This document shows positions 14,202-22,360 of a stretch of DNA of 51,875 nucleotides, one piece after another; the stretch's first letter is position 1; the number at the start of each line of letters is the position of its first letter. Below the pieces are notes generated by a model, which saw nothing but the letters and a program-made list of their open reading frames with translations, did not search any database and had not been told where the DNA came from. Where the stretch lies: contig CALUIR010000019.1 of the NCBI GenBank assembly GCA_944320785.1, positions 1-51,875 on the forward strand, in the 5' to 3' direction. This DNA is from an uncultured Bacteroidaceae bacterium. Lineage in GTDB: Bacteria; Bacteroidota; Bacteroidia; Bacteroidales; Bacteroidaceae. The position numbers and the translations under genes were made by a program.

Positions 14202-16250
14202 TTATTCATTGATGTCGGGCAGCGCAGAATAATCCTTGCTGTAACGCAACATCTGCTCGGCATACCCTTCGGTGTAAGAAATGGCCACATCCGTGATGCG
14301 CCCTTCCTTGTCTTTCACCAACGTGTAAACCGGATTGACGAAACCTTTGTAAGGAGCCAAGTCCAGTTTCTTGTAGCGTTCCAACACTTCCTGGTGCAAT
14401 GCCGGGTCCACCTTCACTGCATACTTCTCCACCAAATCGCGGGCTGCCGCATAATCCCCTTCCGACTTGATGCGCTGTATCTCTGCCAACAGGCGGCCAA
14501 AGAGCCCGCGCAATTTTTCATAATCGTTGACACGCACGTATGTCTTGCCATCTTTCTTCACCATTTCCACCACGTTTTCGGATTTCCCGTTCTCCAAAGC
14601 CCAACGGGCAATCAACTGGCGGTTGCGCATATGGGCTTCTTCCACGCTGTTGCCCGGCTCAATCCGTACCAATTGCGTCATCAGGCCGTTCATCATGTAA
14701 GAATAGTATTCAGCTTTGTAGGCTTCACCGTCAGGAACCAAACCCAGTTCTACCAACTTGGGGTCAGCCACATAATACAACCCGAACAGGTCGGCACGTG
14801 CTTCTTCAATCGTGGAGCCGTAGGCACGCAGCGCATCTTGGTCCACTCCAGGAAGCAACTTGCCGGAACCATGCCCTAAACATTCATGCAAATCGGTATG
14901 CAAATCGCCGGTCAGGTCGCCGTATTTGTCCATCAAAGCCACTTCTGCCTCGCTATAAGCAAATTCTTCTGCAAAACCGTTGCCGTGGGCTGCCTTGTTG
15001 TAAGCATCCGTCAAATTGCCAATGGTCACTGACTTTGAACCGTAATGGCTGCGTATCCAGTTGGAATTCGGCAGATTGATGCCGATAGCCGTGGACGGAT
15101 AAAGGTCGCCGCCCAAGATGGCTGCCGTGATGACTTTGGCGGACACGCCCTTCACTTCCTCTTTCTTGAACCTTGCATCCACCGGGGAATGGTCTTCAAA
15201 CCACTGCGCGTTCGCGCTGATGGTTTCCGTGCGCTTCGTAGCTTCCAAGTCTTTGAAGTTCACAATGGATTCCCAACTGGCTTTCAAGCCCAACGGGTCG
15301 CCATAGCTTTCCGTGAAACCATTGACAAAATCCACTCTCGGTGCCAAATCCTTCACCCACAAAATACAATAATCGTCAAAGGTCTTCAGGTCACCGTCCT
15401 TATAGAATTGGATCAATTTTTCAATCACAGCTTTCTGATGCTCGTTTTCTGCCACACCGGCTGCTTTCTCCAGCCAAGAAACAATACGCTCGATGGCCGG
15501 GCTGTACAAGCCTCCTACCTTCCAGACCTTTTCCTGTATCTTGCCGTCTTCTTTCACCAAACGGCTGTTCATCCCGAACATCACCGGGCAGGAATCGGAA
15601 GGGTTCTTCATGCGGTTATAGAAATCTTCGGCTTCTTTCTGGGTGACACCTTCATAGTAATTGGATGCCGAAGTCAATATCAAATCCTCGCCTGCTGCTT
15701 GGTTCACACGCTTTGGCATGACAGACGGGTCAAATATCACAGGGAATATCTCTGCACAGAACTCATCCAACGACTGCCCCTCTTTCAAAGGAAGTTGGGA
15801 AGCATCCGTGCTTTCCAATGCCTTGCGGAGGAAATCTTCCGTGAAACCCGGAACAAACTTGTCGGACGCATAATGATGATGGATGCCATTGGAAAACCAT
15901 ACCCGTTTCAAGTAAGTCTCCATGTTCACAAAATTAGAATCCGTCCTGTCACCTGTGTAATGGGAATAAACGGCTTCCAGCATGCGCCGTATGCGCAAAT
16001 TGTATTTCCCGTTCTGGTCGAACAAGATGTCACGCCCCTCCAATGCGGCTTGCGACAGATAATAAATCAACTCTTTCTGCCGCAACGGCAAGCTTTCGAA
16101 ACCTTTCACCTGATAACGGAGTATCTCCAAATCAGCGAACTTCTCCACTGTATAATCAAACCCTTCTTGCGAAGACGCAGGCTTTCCTCCTCCGCAAGAA
16201 GCAAACACTGCTGAACCCATGGCCAATAATAAAAACAGTTGCTTTTTCAT
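14202..16250 (-). CDS. Dipeptidyl peptidase III (family M49), lipoprotein
   Basis: A 682-residue zinc exopeptidase that removes N-terminal dipeptides. The signal peptide ends in lipobox FASC (Cys19) followed by GGGKP, so it is predicted to be membrane-anchored outside the cytoplasm. The zinc site is HECLGH (residues 455-460), the M49 variant with an inserted residue, and EEARAD near 482 supplies the third ligand. HECLGH instead of HELLGH is the form reported for the Bacteroides thetaiotaomicron enzyme. It is monocistronic, with a terminator directly downstream. Confidence 0.95.
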   Translation of the reverse strand: MKKQLFLLLAMGSAVFASCGGGKPASSQEGFDYTVEKFADLEILRYQVKGFESLPLRQKELIYYLSQAALEGRDILFDQNGKYNLRIRRMLEAVYSHYTGDRTDSNFVNMETYLKRVWFSNGIHHHYASDKFVPGFTEDFLRKALESTDASQLPLKEGQSLDEFCAEIFPVIFDPSVMPKRVNQAAGEDLILTSASNYYEGVTQKEAEDFYNRMKNPSDSCPVMFGMNSRLVKEDGKIQEKVWKVGGLYSPAIERIVSWLEKAAGVAENEHQKAVIEKLIQFYKDGDLKTFDDYCILWVKDLAPRVDFVNGFTESYGDPLGLKASWESIVNFKDLEATKRTETISANAQWFEDHSPVDARFKKEEVKGVSAKVITAAILGGDLYPSTAIGINLPNSNWIRSHYGSKSVTIGNLTDAYNKAAHGNGFAEEFAYSEAEVALMDKYGDLTGDLHTDLHECLGHGSGKLLPGVDQDALRAYGSTIEEARADLFGLYYVADPKLVELGLVPDGEAYKAEYYSYMMNGLMTQLVRIEPGNSVEEAHMRNRQLIARWALENGKSENVVEMVKKDGKTYVRVNDYEKLRGLFGRLLAEIQRIKSEGDYAAARDLVEKYAVKVDPALHQEVLERYKKLDLAPYKGFVNPVYTLVKDKEGRITDVAISYTEGYAEQMLRYSKDYSALPDINE

Positions 16251-16364
16251 ATCAAAATAATGTTATCGTACAGCCTATATCAATAATAAAGGACTACCTG
16301 AAACTTCATTCCAAGATAGCCCTTCTCATAATACATAATTTATTGCCTCACAGAAACCCGACCC

Positions 16365-16841
16365 TCATTTCTGCTCCGCATTCCGTTTACGGTAACCATT
16401 CGGAGTCTCTCCTACATTCTTATAGAAAGCAGCATAAAACGACTGGCGGTTGGCAAATCCCACCATGGAACTGATTTCCTCTATGTTCAAATGCGCATAA
16501 CGCTTGTCTGTCAATAAATGCAATGCGTCCTTAATGCGGTATTCATTCAGCAAACAGGAATAGTTCATCCCAAAACGCGAATTGACAACAGCGGACAAAT
16601 AACGTGTATTCGTCTGCAAATCCCTCGCCAAATTCTTCGCTGAATAATTTGGGTCACGGTATTTCTTCTGGACGACGATTATATTCAATATCTCATCATA
16701 AAGCTGATCCGCCAACTCAGCACGAATCAATGAACGGTAAGCGGCTTTCTTTATTTTTTTCTCCCTCAAGTTATAAGGTTTTTTCTTAGCTTCTCCTTCC
16801 ACAGGAGTTGTCTCTAATGACTGATTGTCTAAGTTACTCAT
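16365..16841 (-). CDS. AraC-type helix-turn-helix regulator
   Basis: A 158-residue protein with a C-terminal AraC/XylS DNA-binding region: first helix-turn-helix around YSAKNLARDLQTNTRYLSAVV, second NIEEISSMVGFANRQSFYAAF, ending with the typical GETPNGYRKRN. The N-terminal 60 residues are short, basic and have no recognisable sensor domain, so it may respond to no small ligand directly or be the output part of a longer system. It stands alone, with about 110 bp to DPP III downstream and 260 bp to the TPR gene upstream. A related target is not evident. Confidence 0.85.
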   Translation of the reverse strand: MSNLDNQSLETTPVEGEAKKKPYNLREKKIKKAAYRSLIRAELADQLYDEILNIIVVQKKYRDPNYSAKNLARDLQTNTRYLSAVVNSRFGMNYSCLLNEYRIKDALHLLTDKRYAHLNIEEISSMVGFANRQSFYAAFYKNVGETPNGYRKRNAEQK

Positions 16842-17038
16842 GGCTCTTATCTATATTAAATTTATTGACCTATCTTCATCATCATATCTAGGATACTAAA
16901 TGAAAGTACAAATTTTAGATTTTGTTTCCAAAGCAACAACCTTTTTGCAATTTTTATTTCTTAATAATTCTCAATTATATTTCTTCTTTTTAAAAAGCAC
17001 CACCTGATTTTGCTTTTTCTTCAATAACAGCCTAGGTT

Positions 17039-17066
17039 ATGCACATGATTCCCTTTCATTGTGCAT
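17039..17066. terminator. Hairpin downstream of the TPR gene
   Basis: ATGCACATGA pairs with TCATTGTGCAT across a short loop (one bulge). The T-run (TTTTTT) follows on the plus strand, not the minus strand on which the neighbouring genes lie. It could still be a 3' stem ending the glycosyltransferase operon. Weak call. Confidence 0.3.
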
Positions 17067-17103
17067 CATCTTTTTTGACGGCATGCCCCAAATGCCAGCA
17101 AGG

Positions 17104-17937
17104 TTATCGGCATTCTTCCAATTGCGAATGAAGTTCTCTGCGCGGGTAACCAAGGGAAATGGCTTTCTCAAAATCAGACTTTGCCAATTCCTTTTCCTTC
17201 TTGAGTAAATAAATATTGCCACGCATCACATAAATGCCGGCATCAGAAGGCGACAAGCCTAAAGCTGAATCAAGATCGAACAAGGCCACCTCCATTTGCC
17301 CCATCTCCAATTCCAAACCGGCACGCGCCACAAGCAAGTCTGCATTGCCGGGATGCTGCGACACCAATTGGTTGAACAAGTCCAAGGATTGCCTATACTT
17401 CTTCTGGCGTTGGTAAAGCGTGGCTAATCCCATCTGTGCCAAAATGCTGCCCGGTTGCAGGCGCACCAAGCGCAAATAATCGGTTTCAGCTTCAGCATAT
17501 GAACGACGTTCCAAATAAATATAGGCGCGGTACAACAATGCCTCTGCATTCTCATGATCCACATCCAAGACATTGCAATAATCCACATAGGCTTTCTTTT
17601 CATCGCCCATGTCAAGATATAGTGAAGCGCGGTTCAACAATATCGGCACATTCAGCGGTGACAGGTTCAAAGCCATCGTATAAGACTGCAAGGCATCGCC
17701 GTCATGCCCCATCCGCCGCTGCACAGTACCCAGATTGGAAAACACCATCGCATTGCCCGGATGGGAAGGTTCCAGCTTCAACGCCTCTTTGAAAAGCATC
17801 TCTGCACACGCCAAGCTGTCGGCATCTGCGCACCGCACGGCTTCTTGGTACAACTCCTCATAACGATTGCCCTGCGCCTGAAGCAAACAAAGCGGGCTAA
17901 CCAACAACGCCAACCATAACTTCCACCGACTTGCCAT
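17104..17937 (-). CDS. Tetratricopeptide repeat protein
   Basis: A 277-residue secreted or periplasmic TPR protein. From MASRWKLWLALLVSPLCLLQ there is a cleavable-type signal peptide, then about six TPR units from residue 25 to the end (for example DADSLACAEMLFKEALKLEP, DALQSYTMALNLSPLNVPIL, SDAGIYVMRGNIYLLKKEKE). The longer frame to 17994 would overlap the epimerase gene; the signal peptide supports 17937. It follows the epimerase by 17 bp as last gene of the glycosyltransferase operon. It probably acts as a protein-interaction scaffold; its partner is unknown. Confidence 0.85.
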   Translation of the reverse strand: MASRWKLWLALLVSPLCLLQAQGNRYEELYQEAVRCADADSLACAEMLFKEALKLEPSHPGNAMVFSNLGTVQRRMGHDGDALQSYTMALNLSPLNVPILLNRASLYLDMGDEKKAYVDYCNVLDVDHENAEALLYRAYIYLERRSYAEAETDYLRLVRLQPGSILAQMGLATLYQRQKKYRQSLDLFNQLVSQHPGNADLLVARAGLELEMGQMEVALFDLDSALGLSPSDAGIYVMRGNIYLLKKEKELAKSDFEKAISLGYPRRELHSQLEECR

Positions 17938-17954
17938 AACCGTCCAAGGTAAAG

Positions 17955-18962
17955 TCAAACACAAGCACCAGTACCGTAAAAGCCACGGAACCATTCATAC
18001 AAGCGGGATATCCCGTCGCGGATGTCGGTCTGAGGCTTATAGCCGAAGTCCTTTTGCAAGCGCGAAATGTCAGCATACGTCTGATAGACATCACCGGGCT
18101 GCATATCGACAAACTCTTTCACCGCCTTCCGCCCCACAACCTCCTCAATGGCCGCAATGAAGTCCAGCAAGGGAACGGGCGACGAGTTGCCTATGTTGTA
18201 TATTATATAAGGTATCTCCGATTGGGGAGGGGAAGGCAAAATCCGCAACACGCCCCCGACAATATCGTCAATATATGTGAAATCACGGTACAGGTTCCCA
18301 TGGTTGTACACTTGGATGGGCTGGCCCTCGGCAATGGCATGCATGAACTTCATGGGCGCCATATCGGGACGGCCCCACGGCCCATAGACGGTGAAGAAAC
18401 GGATGCCCGTCGTAGGCAAGCCGTACAGCTTGCTGTAAGCATGGCACATCAACTCACCCGACTTCTTGGTGGCGGCATAAAGGCTGACCGGCGTATCCAC
18501 TTGGTCGGCCTCCGCATAAGGCACCTTCTTGTTCAAGCCATACACGCTGCTGGAACTGGCATAAACGAAATGCCCCACCTCGTGGCGACGCGATGATTCC
18601 AACATATTGAAGAAGCCCACCAGATTGGAGTCAATGTAGGATGCCGGATGCGTGATGGAGTAACGCACCCCCGCTTGGGCAGCCAGATGGCAGACCACGT
18701 CGAACCGTTCCTCGGCCAGCAAAGCATCCACGCCCTCGCGGTCGGTCAAATCCATCTTCACGAAACGCAAGCCGGGATACAACGCACTACCCGTGCCCGC
18801 ATCCGGGACAATGCCCAATTCTGCCAGCCGGGCATGCTTCAGGCGCACGTCATAATAATCGTTCAGATTGTCAAGCCCTACCACCTCATCACCCCCGGCA
18901 GCCAAGGCTTTTGCCAAATGATAGCCTATGAACCCGGCTATCCCGGTCACTAATATCTTCAT
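17955..18962 (-). CDS. NAD-dependent epimerase, UDP-glucuronate 4-epimerase type
   Basis: A 335-residue extended SDR enzyme. It has the Rossmann motif GIAGFIG (residues 7-13) preceded by MKILVT, then LDNLNDYYDVRLKHARL, which is characteristic of the UDP-glucuronate 4-epimerase group, then the catalytic SSSVYG serine and YAATKK (YxxxK), and RFFTVYGPWGRPDMA. The inferred reaction is UDP-glucuronate to UDP-galacturonate. I placed the start at MKILVTG; the upstream frame extension to 19157 is a shadow of the GT39 gene. It begins 19 bp after GT39, which suggests it supplies the sugar donor for that operon. Confidence 0.9.
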   Translation of the reverse strand: MKILVTGIAGFIGYHLAKALAAGGDEVVGLDNLNDYYDVRLKHARLAELGIVPDAGTGSALYPGLRFVKMDLTDREGVDALLAEERFDVVCHLAAQAGVRYSITHPASYIDSNLVGFFNMLESSRRHEVGHFVYASSSSVYGLNKKVPYAEADQVDTPVSLYAATKKSGELMCHAYSKLYGLPTTGIRFFTVYGPWGRPDMAPMKFMHAIAEGQPIQVYNHGNLYRDFTYIDDIVGGVLRILPSPPQSEIPYIIYNIGNSSPVPLLDFIAAIEEVVGRKAVKEFVDMQPGDVYQTYADISRLQKDFGYKPQTDIRDGISRLYEWFRGFYGTGACV

Positions 18963-18981
18963 GATGCAAACATTTGTCCCG

Positions 18982-20550
18982 TTACCACACCACCACCGTG
19001 TAACGACCCACGGCATGCTGTTCTTTCCCTGCCAGCAACTCCCGCAAAGGTTCTTGGTTGCGGAGGGAGCGGTTACGCACGAACACGATGGCGCGTTCCC
19101 CGCCGGAGAGGGCAGACTGAAGCTCCTCCCACGTCGTCTCCTCCACATCCTTGCCAAGGTAAACCTCCATGCCGGAAGCCCGTTTCACGTCATACGAATA
19201 ATACTGCCTGATGCCGTACTTCTCCGAAAGCTCCGCCCCCTTGCCCGCAAGGGGGCCATAGCCTATCTCCGAATTGATGCCCGGCACGAAGAACGACACC
19301 ACGAACACGCCGCACAGCAGCCCCGTGGCCACCGTGCAGACGGCCTTTGCCAAGCTCTTCTGCCGGTAAAGGACAAACAGGGCATACACTCCTGCCAGCA
19401 TCATCACCGCCGCGCCTGCATACACCGGGACGGCATCCAGCATCGCCAACGCATCCACTCGCCGGGCCAGCGCCCAAACGGCAGGCAACGACACCACCAG
19501 CACAAGGGCAGGCAGCAACACCGGCACGGAGAACCACCCGTTCCAACGGCGGCCGTCCTCCAACCGCTGCAACATCATCACCGAGAAGTAGGCCAGGAAA
19601 GGATAGGCCGGCAGCAAATATATCTCCAGCTTGGCGCTGATGCATGAAAGCATCGCCAGCGTGGTGCAGAACACCGTCAGGAAGAAACGTTCCGCATCTG
19701 TCCGCACCCAACGCTTCCACACCCCCGTCACGAGCATCACCACATAGAGGAGGCACCAAGGCGCAAAGGCAAAGCCAAACGTCTCGAAATAGAAGAAGAA
19801 TCCCTTCTTGTGGCTGAACGAGTCCACGGCACGGTTCACCGTCTGGTTGAACAGCAGGTTGTCAAGGTAAGCCCTGCCGCCTTCGGCATACACGCAACCG
19901 AACCATGCCCCGCACAGCGCCAGCAGCACCAGCCAGAAGCGCCAGCCCAGATACCGCCCCACCGTGCGCAACCGCCCCTTCGCCAACAGGAACACCAAGA
20001 TGGCCGCAACGGGAATCATCACCCCGAACGGCCCTTTCGTGAACAAGGCGAGGAACACCCACAGCGCCAGCAGCCAAGGGTCGCGCTTCCGCCCATGCCC
20101 CTCGTACATGCGCCAGAACACCCGGAGCGCCAGCACGATGAACATCGCCATCAGCATGTCCATGCGCAGCACCACCGCGCCGCCGATGAAATAGGCCGTG
20201 GTGAACAGCGCCATCTGCGCCGTCAGCCGGTAGGCAGGCGACAGCTCGCGGGCCGCCCAGCGGTCCATCACCTCCAACACCACAAAGGCAGGCACCACCG
20301 AGAACAGCCCCAAAAGCAGCATGTTGTATCCCCCCGTCAGCGTGCGCACCGCCATCAGCAGCCACAGGTAGAGCGGCGGCTTGTCGGCGTATGCCTCGCC
20401 TTGGTTGTAGAAGGCAAACAGGTGCCCGTCGCGCAACGCCTCATCGGCAATGCTCAGGTAACGCAGTTCGTTGTCGGGCGTGTAATCGCGCAAGAGCAAG
20501 AGCGGCGCCAGCGCGGCAAGCCACAGGAGGTACTTAACGTATTTCTTCAT
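18982..20550 (-). CDS. ArnT-like glycosyltransferase (GT39/PMT superfamily)
   Basis: A 522-residue polytopic membrane protein with about 10-12 hydrophobic helices. The N-terminal periplasmic loop has the ArnT/PMT signature pattern: DYTPDNELRYLSIADEAL (Asp/Glu/Arg catalytic region, residues 23-40) and YADKPPLYLWLLM near 58. Such enzymes transfer a sugar from a polyprenyl phosphate to lipid A, LPS core or proteins on the outer face of the inner membrane. A soluble C-terminal domain follows the last helix. It overlaps the LAB_N gene by 17 bp. The donor is inferred to be made by the GT2 neighbour. Confidence 0.88.
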   Translation of the reverse strand: MKKYVKYLLWLAALAPLLLLRDYTPDNELRYLSIADEALRDGHLFAFYNQGEAYADKPPLYLWLLMAVRTLTGGYNMLLLGLFSVVPAFVVLEVMDRWAARELSPAYRLTAQMALFTTAYFIGGAVVLRMDMLMAMFIVLALRVFWRMYEGHGRKRDPWLLALWVFLALFTKGPFGVMIPVAAILVFLLAKGRLRTVGRYLGWRFWLVLLALCGAWFGCVYAEGGRAYLDNLLFNQTVNRAVDSFSHKKGFFFYFETFGFAFAPWCLLYVVMLVTGVWKRWVRTDAERFFLTVFCTTLAMLSCISAKLEIYLLPAYPFLAYFSVMMLQRLEDGRRWNGWFSVPVLLPALVLVVSLPAVWALARRVDALAMLDAVPVYAGAAVMMLAGVYALFVLYRQKSLAKAVCTVATGLLCGVFVVSFFVPGINSEIGYGPLAGKGAELSEKYGIRQYYSYDVKRASGMEVYLGKDVEETTWEELQSALSGGERAIVFVRNRSLRNQEPLRELLAGKEQHAVGRYTVVVW

Positions 20551-21184
20551 CTCTCTTTATGTTTTTGGCCGCCCGGCGGGCGATGACAATATTGCGGACA
20601 TAGGCCACGAAACCCACCGACTGCCCGAGGACAAGCACCGGGTCGAGGCGGAAGATGCCGTAGGACACGATGACGGCCGAACCCGTCAGGCTGATGACCC
20701 AGAACCCCACGGGCAGCACCGACTCATGCCGCCGCCGCGAGCAAAGCCACTGGTAAACGAACCGCAGCGTGAAGATAATCTGACCCGCCGACCCGTAAAG
20801 CAGCAGCCAGAAGGGTATCTCCTCGTTCATGAAGAAGTCGCGCACGAAATCTTCCGCATGGCCGACGGCCAACCCGGCCGCCGCCACCGGCGTGGCCGCC
20901 AGCAGGGCGCGCACCACCACCGGCACACGCGCCCACACGCCCTTCTCGTGGAGGTTCCAAAGGTAAATATAGTAAGACACCACCTGCCCCAGGATGATGG
21001 CGAAGTCGTCGCGGAGCCAGCCGTAAACGAACAGCAGCCACGAGCCCGCGATGCTCAGCACCCAGAACACCGACGGCGACACCACCCGCCGCGCACGTTC
21101 CGACAATATCCACTGGCAGAGGATGCGCGCCGAAAAGAAGGCTTGGGCAAGGAAACCGATGGCGTACACGAACATAAGCCTCAC
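20534..21184 (-). CDS. LAB_N domain membrane protein with internal duplication
   Basis: A 216-residue integral membrane protein containing two copies of the small domain otherwise found at the N terminus of some lipid-A-disaccharide synthases. The copies align visibly: SARILCQWILSERARR..PSVFWVLSIAGS against TLRFVYQWLCSRRRHE..PVGFWVISLTGS, each followed by a YG..R/L..G(Q)..Y/F.Y.(R/W)N pattern. Each half has about three helices. It sits between the GT2 and GT39 genes with overlaps on both sides (4 bp and 17 bp). That points to a role in handling the lipid-linked sugar, such as flipping, but this is inference. Confidence 0.85.
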   Translation of the reverse strand: MRLMFVYAIGFLAQAFFSARILCQWILSERARRVVSPSVFWVLSIAGSWLLFVYGWLRDDFAIILGQVVSYYIYLWNLHEKGVWARVPVVVRALLAATPVAAAGLAVGHAEDFVRDFFMNEEIPFWLLLYGSAGQIIFTLRFVYQWLCSRRRHESVLPVGFWVISLTGSAVIVSYGIFRLDPVLVLGQSVGFVAYVRNIVIARRAAKNIKRDEEIR

Positions 21185-21921
21185 TCCCCGATGTTGCTCT
21201 CGGCAACCGCATAGTTAATCCAGCGTTTCTTCATCCAGCGGTAGGCGAAGCAGTCCACAAAGGGCGACACCAGGCGGTTCCACAAATGGTACTTCGACAC
21301 CCCGGCCACGCGCGGGAAATGGCGCACCGGCACCTCCTTCATCCGCCCGCCCTGCAGCTGTATCAAGGCCGGCAGGAAACGGTGCATCCCCGTGAAGAAC
21401 GGCACCCGCTTGGCATAAGCCGACTGCATCACCTTCAGCGGGCAGCCGGTGTCCGTGGCCCCGTCGTGCGTCATCATGCGCCGGAAGCCGTTGGCGACGC
21501 GCGACTGCAGCCGCTTGAACAGCTTGTCCTTGCGGTGCGCCCGGATGCCCGTCACCAGTTCGTACTCCTTCACGTAGGGCAACAGGAGGTTGAAATCATC
21601 CGGCGCCGTCTGCAGGTCGGCATCGATGTAGCCCACGTAAGGCGTCCGCGCCGCGTCGATGCCGGCCTTCATCGCCGCGCTCAAGCCCCCGTTGCGCGCC
21701 AGGGCGATGTAGAAGAAATGCCGCTGGCGGCGGCATGCCTCCCGGATGCGCGCCAGGCTCGCGTCGCGCGACCCGTCGTCCACGAACAGCACGCAGGCCG
21801 GGAGCAACGACTGGGGGAGGAACTCGGACAGCCGCAGCTCCAGCGCGGCGATGTTGTCCTCCTCATTATACACAGGCACGATGATCGCCAGTTCATAACC
21901 TTTCCATGCATTCTTTTCCAT
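21181..21921 (-). CDS. Family 2 glycosyltransferase, polyprenyl-phosphate sugar synthase type
   Basis: A 246-residue GT-A enzyme similar to dolichol-phosphate mannose synthase and ArnC. It has the nucleotide-binding start AIIVPVYNEEDNIAALELRL, VDDGSRDASLARI, the metal-binding YIDADLQTAPDD, and the family segment DTGCPLKVMQ..FFTGMHRFLPAL followed by PVRHFPRVAGVSKY. No C-terminal membrane helices are seen, so it is probably peripheral at the inner membrane. Predicted to move a sugar from a nucleotide donor to undecaprenyl phosphate. First gene of the operon; its stop overlaps the LAB_N start (ATGA). Confidence 0.9.
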   Translation of the reverse strand: MEKNAWKGYELAIIVPVYNEEDNIAALELRLSEFLPQSLLPACVLFVDDGSRDASLARIREACRRQRHFFYIALARNGGLSAAMKAGIDAARTPYVGYIDADLQTAPDDFNLLLPYVKEYELVTGIRAHRKDKLFKRLQSRVANGFRRMMTHDGATDTGCPLKVMQSAYAKRVPFFTGMHRFLPALIQLQGGRMKEVPVRHFPRVAGVSKYHLWNRLVSPFVDCFAYRWMKKRWINYAVAESNIGE

Positions 21922-21953
21922 GCCACACTCTGTTTATCGGATGAATAAGCCCA

Positions 21954-21961
21954 CAAAAGTA
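21954..21961 (-). promoter_or_regulatory. Promoter -7 element of the glycosyltransferase operon
   Basis: TACTTTTG on the minus strand, 32 bp before the GT2 start. No TTG was found at the ideal -33 distance. Confidence 0.45.
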
Positions 21962-22091
21962 AGGATAAAATCCCATCCGTGCGCCATAAATGTGCAAATA
22001 TATGCAAACCAAGGGGGCAAAACGCCGCCAGTCCCCCGTCCGCCGCCGCGCCGGAAGCCCCGTGCGGCGGGACATGCGCATCCACCCGGAG

Positions 22092-22228
22092 GGAATGCCT
22101 CCTCCTGTGAGGATGGAACATGTACTCCCTAGTGGTAGGGAACATGTACCCCCGGCGGGGAGGGAACGCGTACCTCCTATGTGGAGGGAACGCGTACCCC
22201 CTATGGGGAGGGAATGCGTCCCATATAG
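22092..22228. repeat. 24-bp tandem repeat array, about 5.5 units
   Basis: Units begin GGAA at 22092 (23 bp, divergent), 22115, 22139, 22163, 22187 and 22211 (partial). The consensus is GGAAC(A/G)(T/C)GTAC then C-rich, a variable AT core, then G-rich GGAG/GGTAG. Each full unit has a six-base palindrome that alternates in a compensating way (ACATGT twice, then ACGCGT twice), and C-rich and G-rich halves that can pair. The reading frames across it give eight-residue peptide repeats, but the array is most likely non-coding. It lies between the leu operon terminator and the glycosyltransferase promoter. Confidence 0.82.
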
Positions 22229-22306
22229 GCACGCCCCGCGCAAGGCGGCAGCGCCCCCGCCGCGTCCCCTGCCGCAGGCAGGAAGGCACGGGGCAGGAAA
22301 GGGCAT

Positions 22307-22338
22307 GGAAAAGGGGCGCAGCCACAGCCGCGCCCCTT
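22307..22338 (-). terminator. Intrinsic terminator of the leu operon
   Basis: On the minus strand AAGGGGCGC (22338-22330), 10-nt loop, GCGCCCCTT (22319-22311), the stem running into TTTT then CC. It starts 22 bp past the leuB stop. Confidence 0.6.
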
Positions 22339-22360
22339 GCAGGGAAAGCCTAGCGGAAAG

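Noticed and set aside
22092-22228. CRISPR array
   Set aside because: Units are contiguous with no unique spacers and no cas genes nearby.
21893-22306. Minus-strand ORF encoding eight-residue repeats of the GGTRSLP type
   Set aside because: It is the translation of the 24-bp DNA repeat. Other frames are also open, and it runs into the operon promoter and GT2 start.
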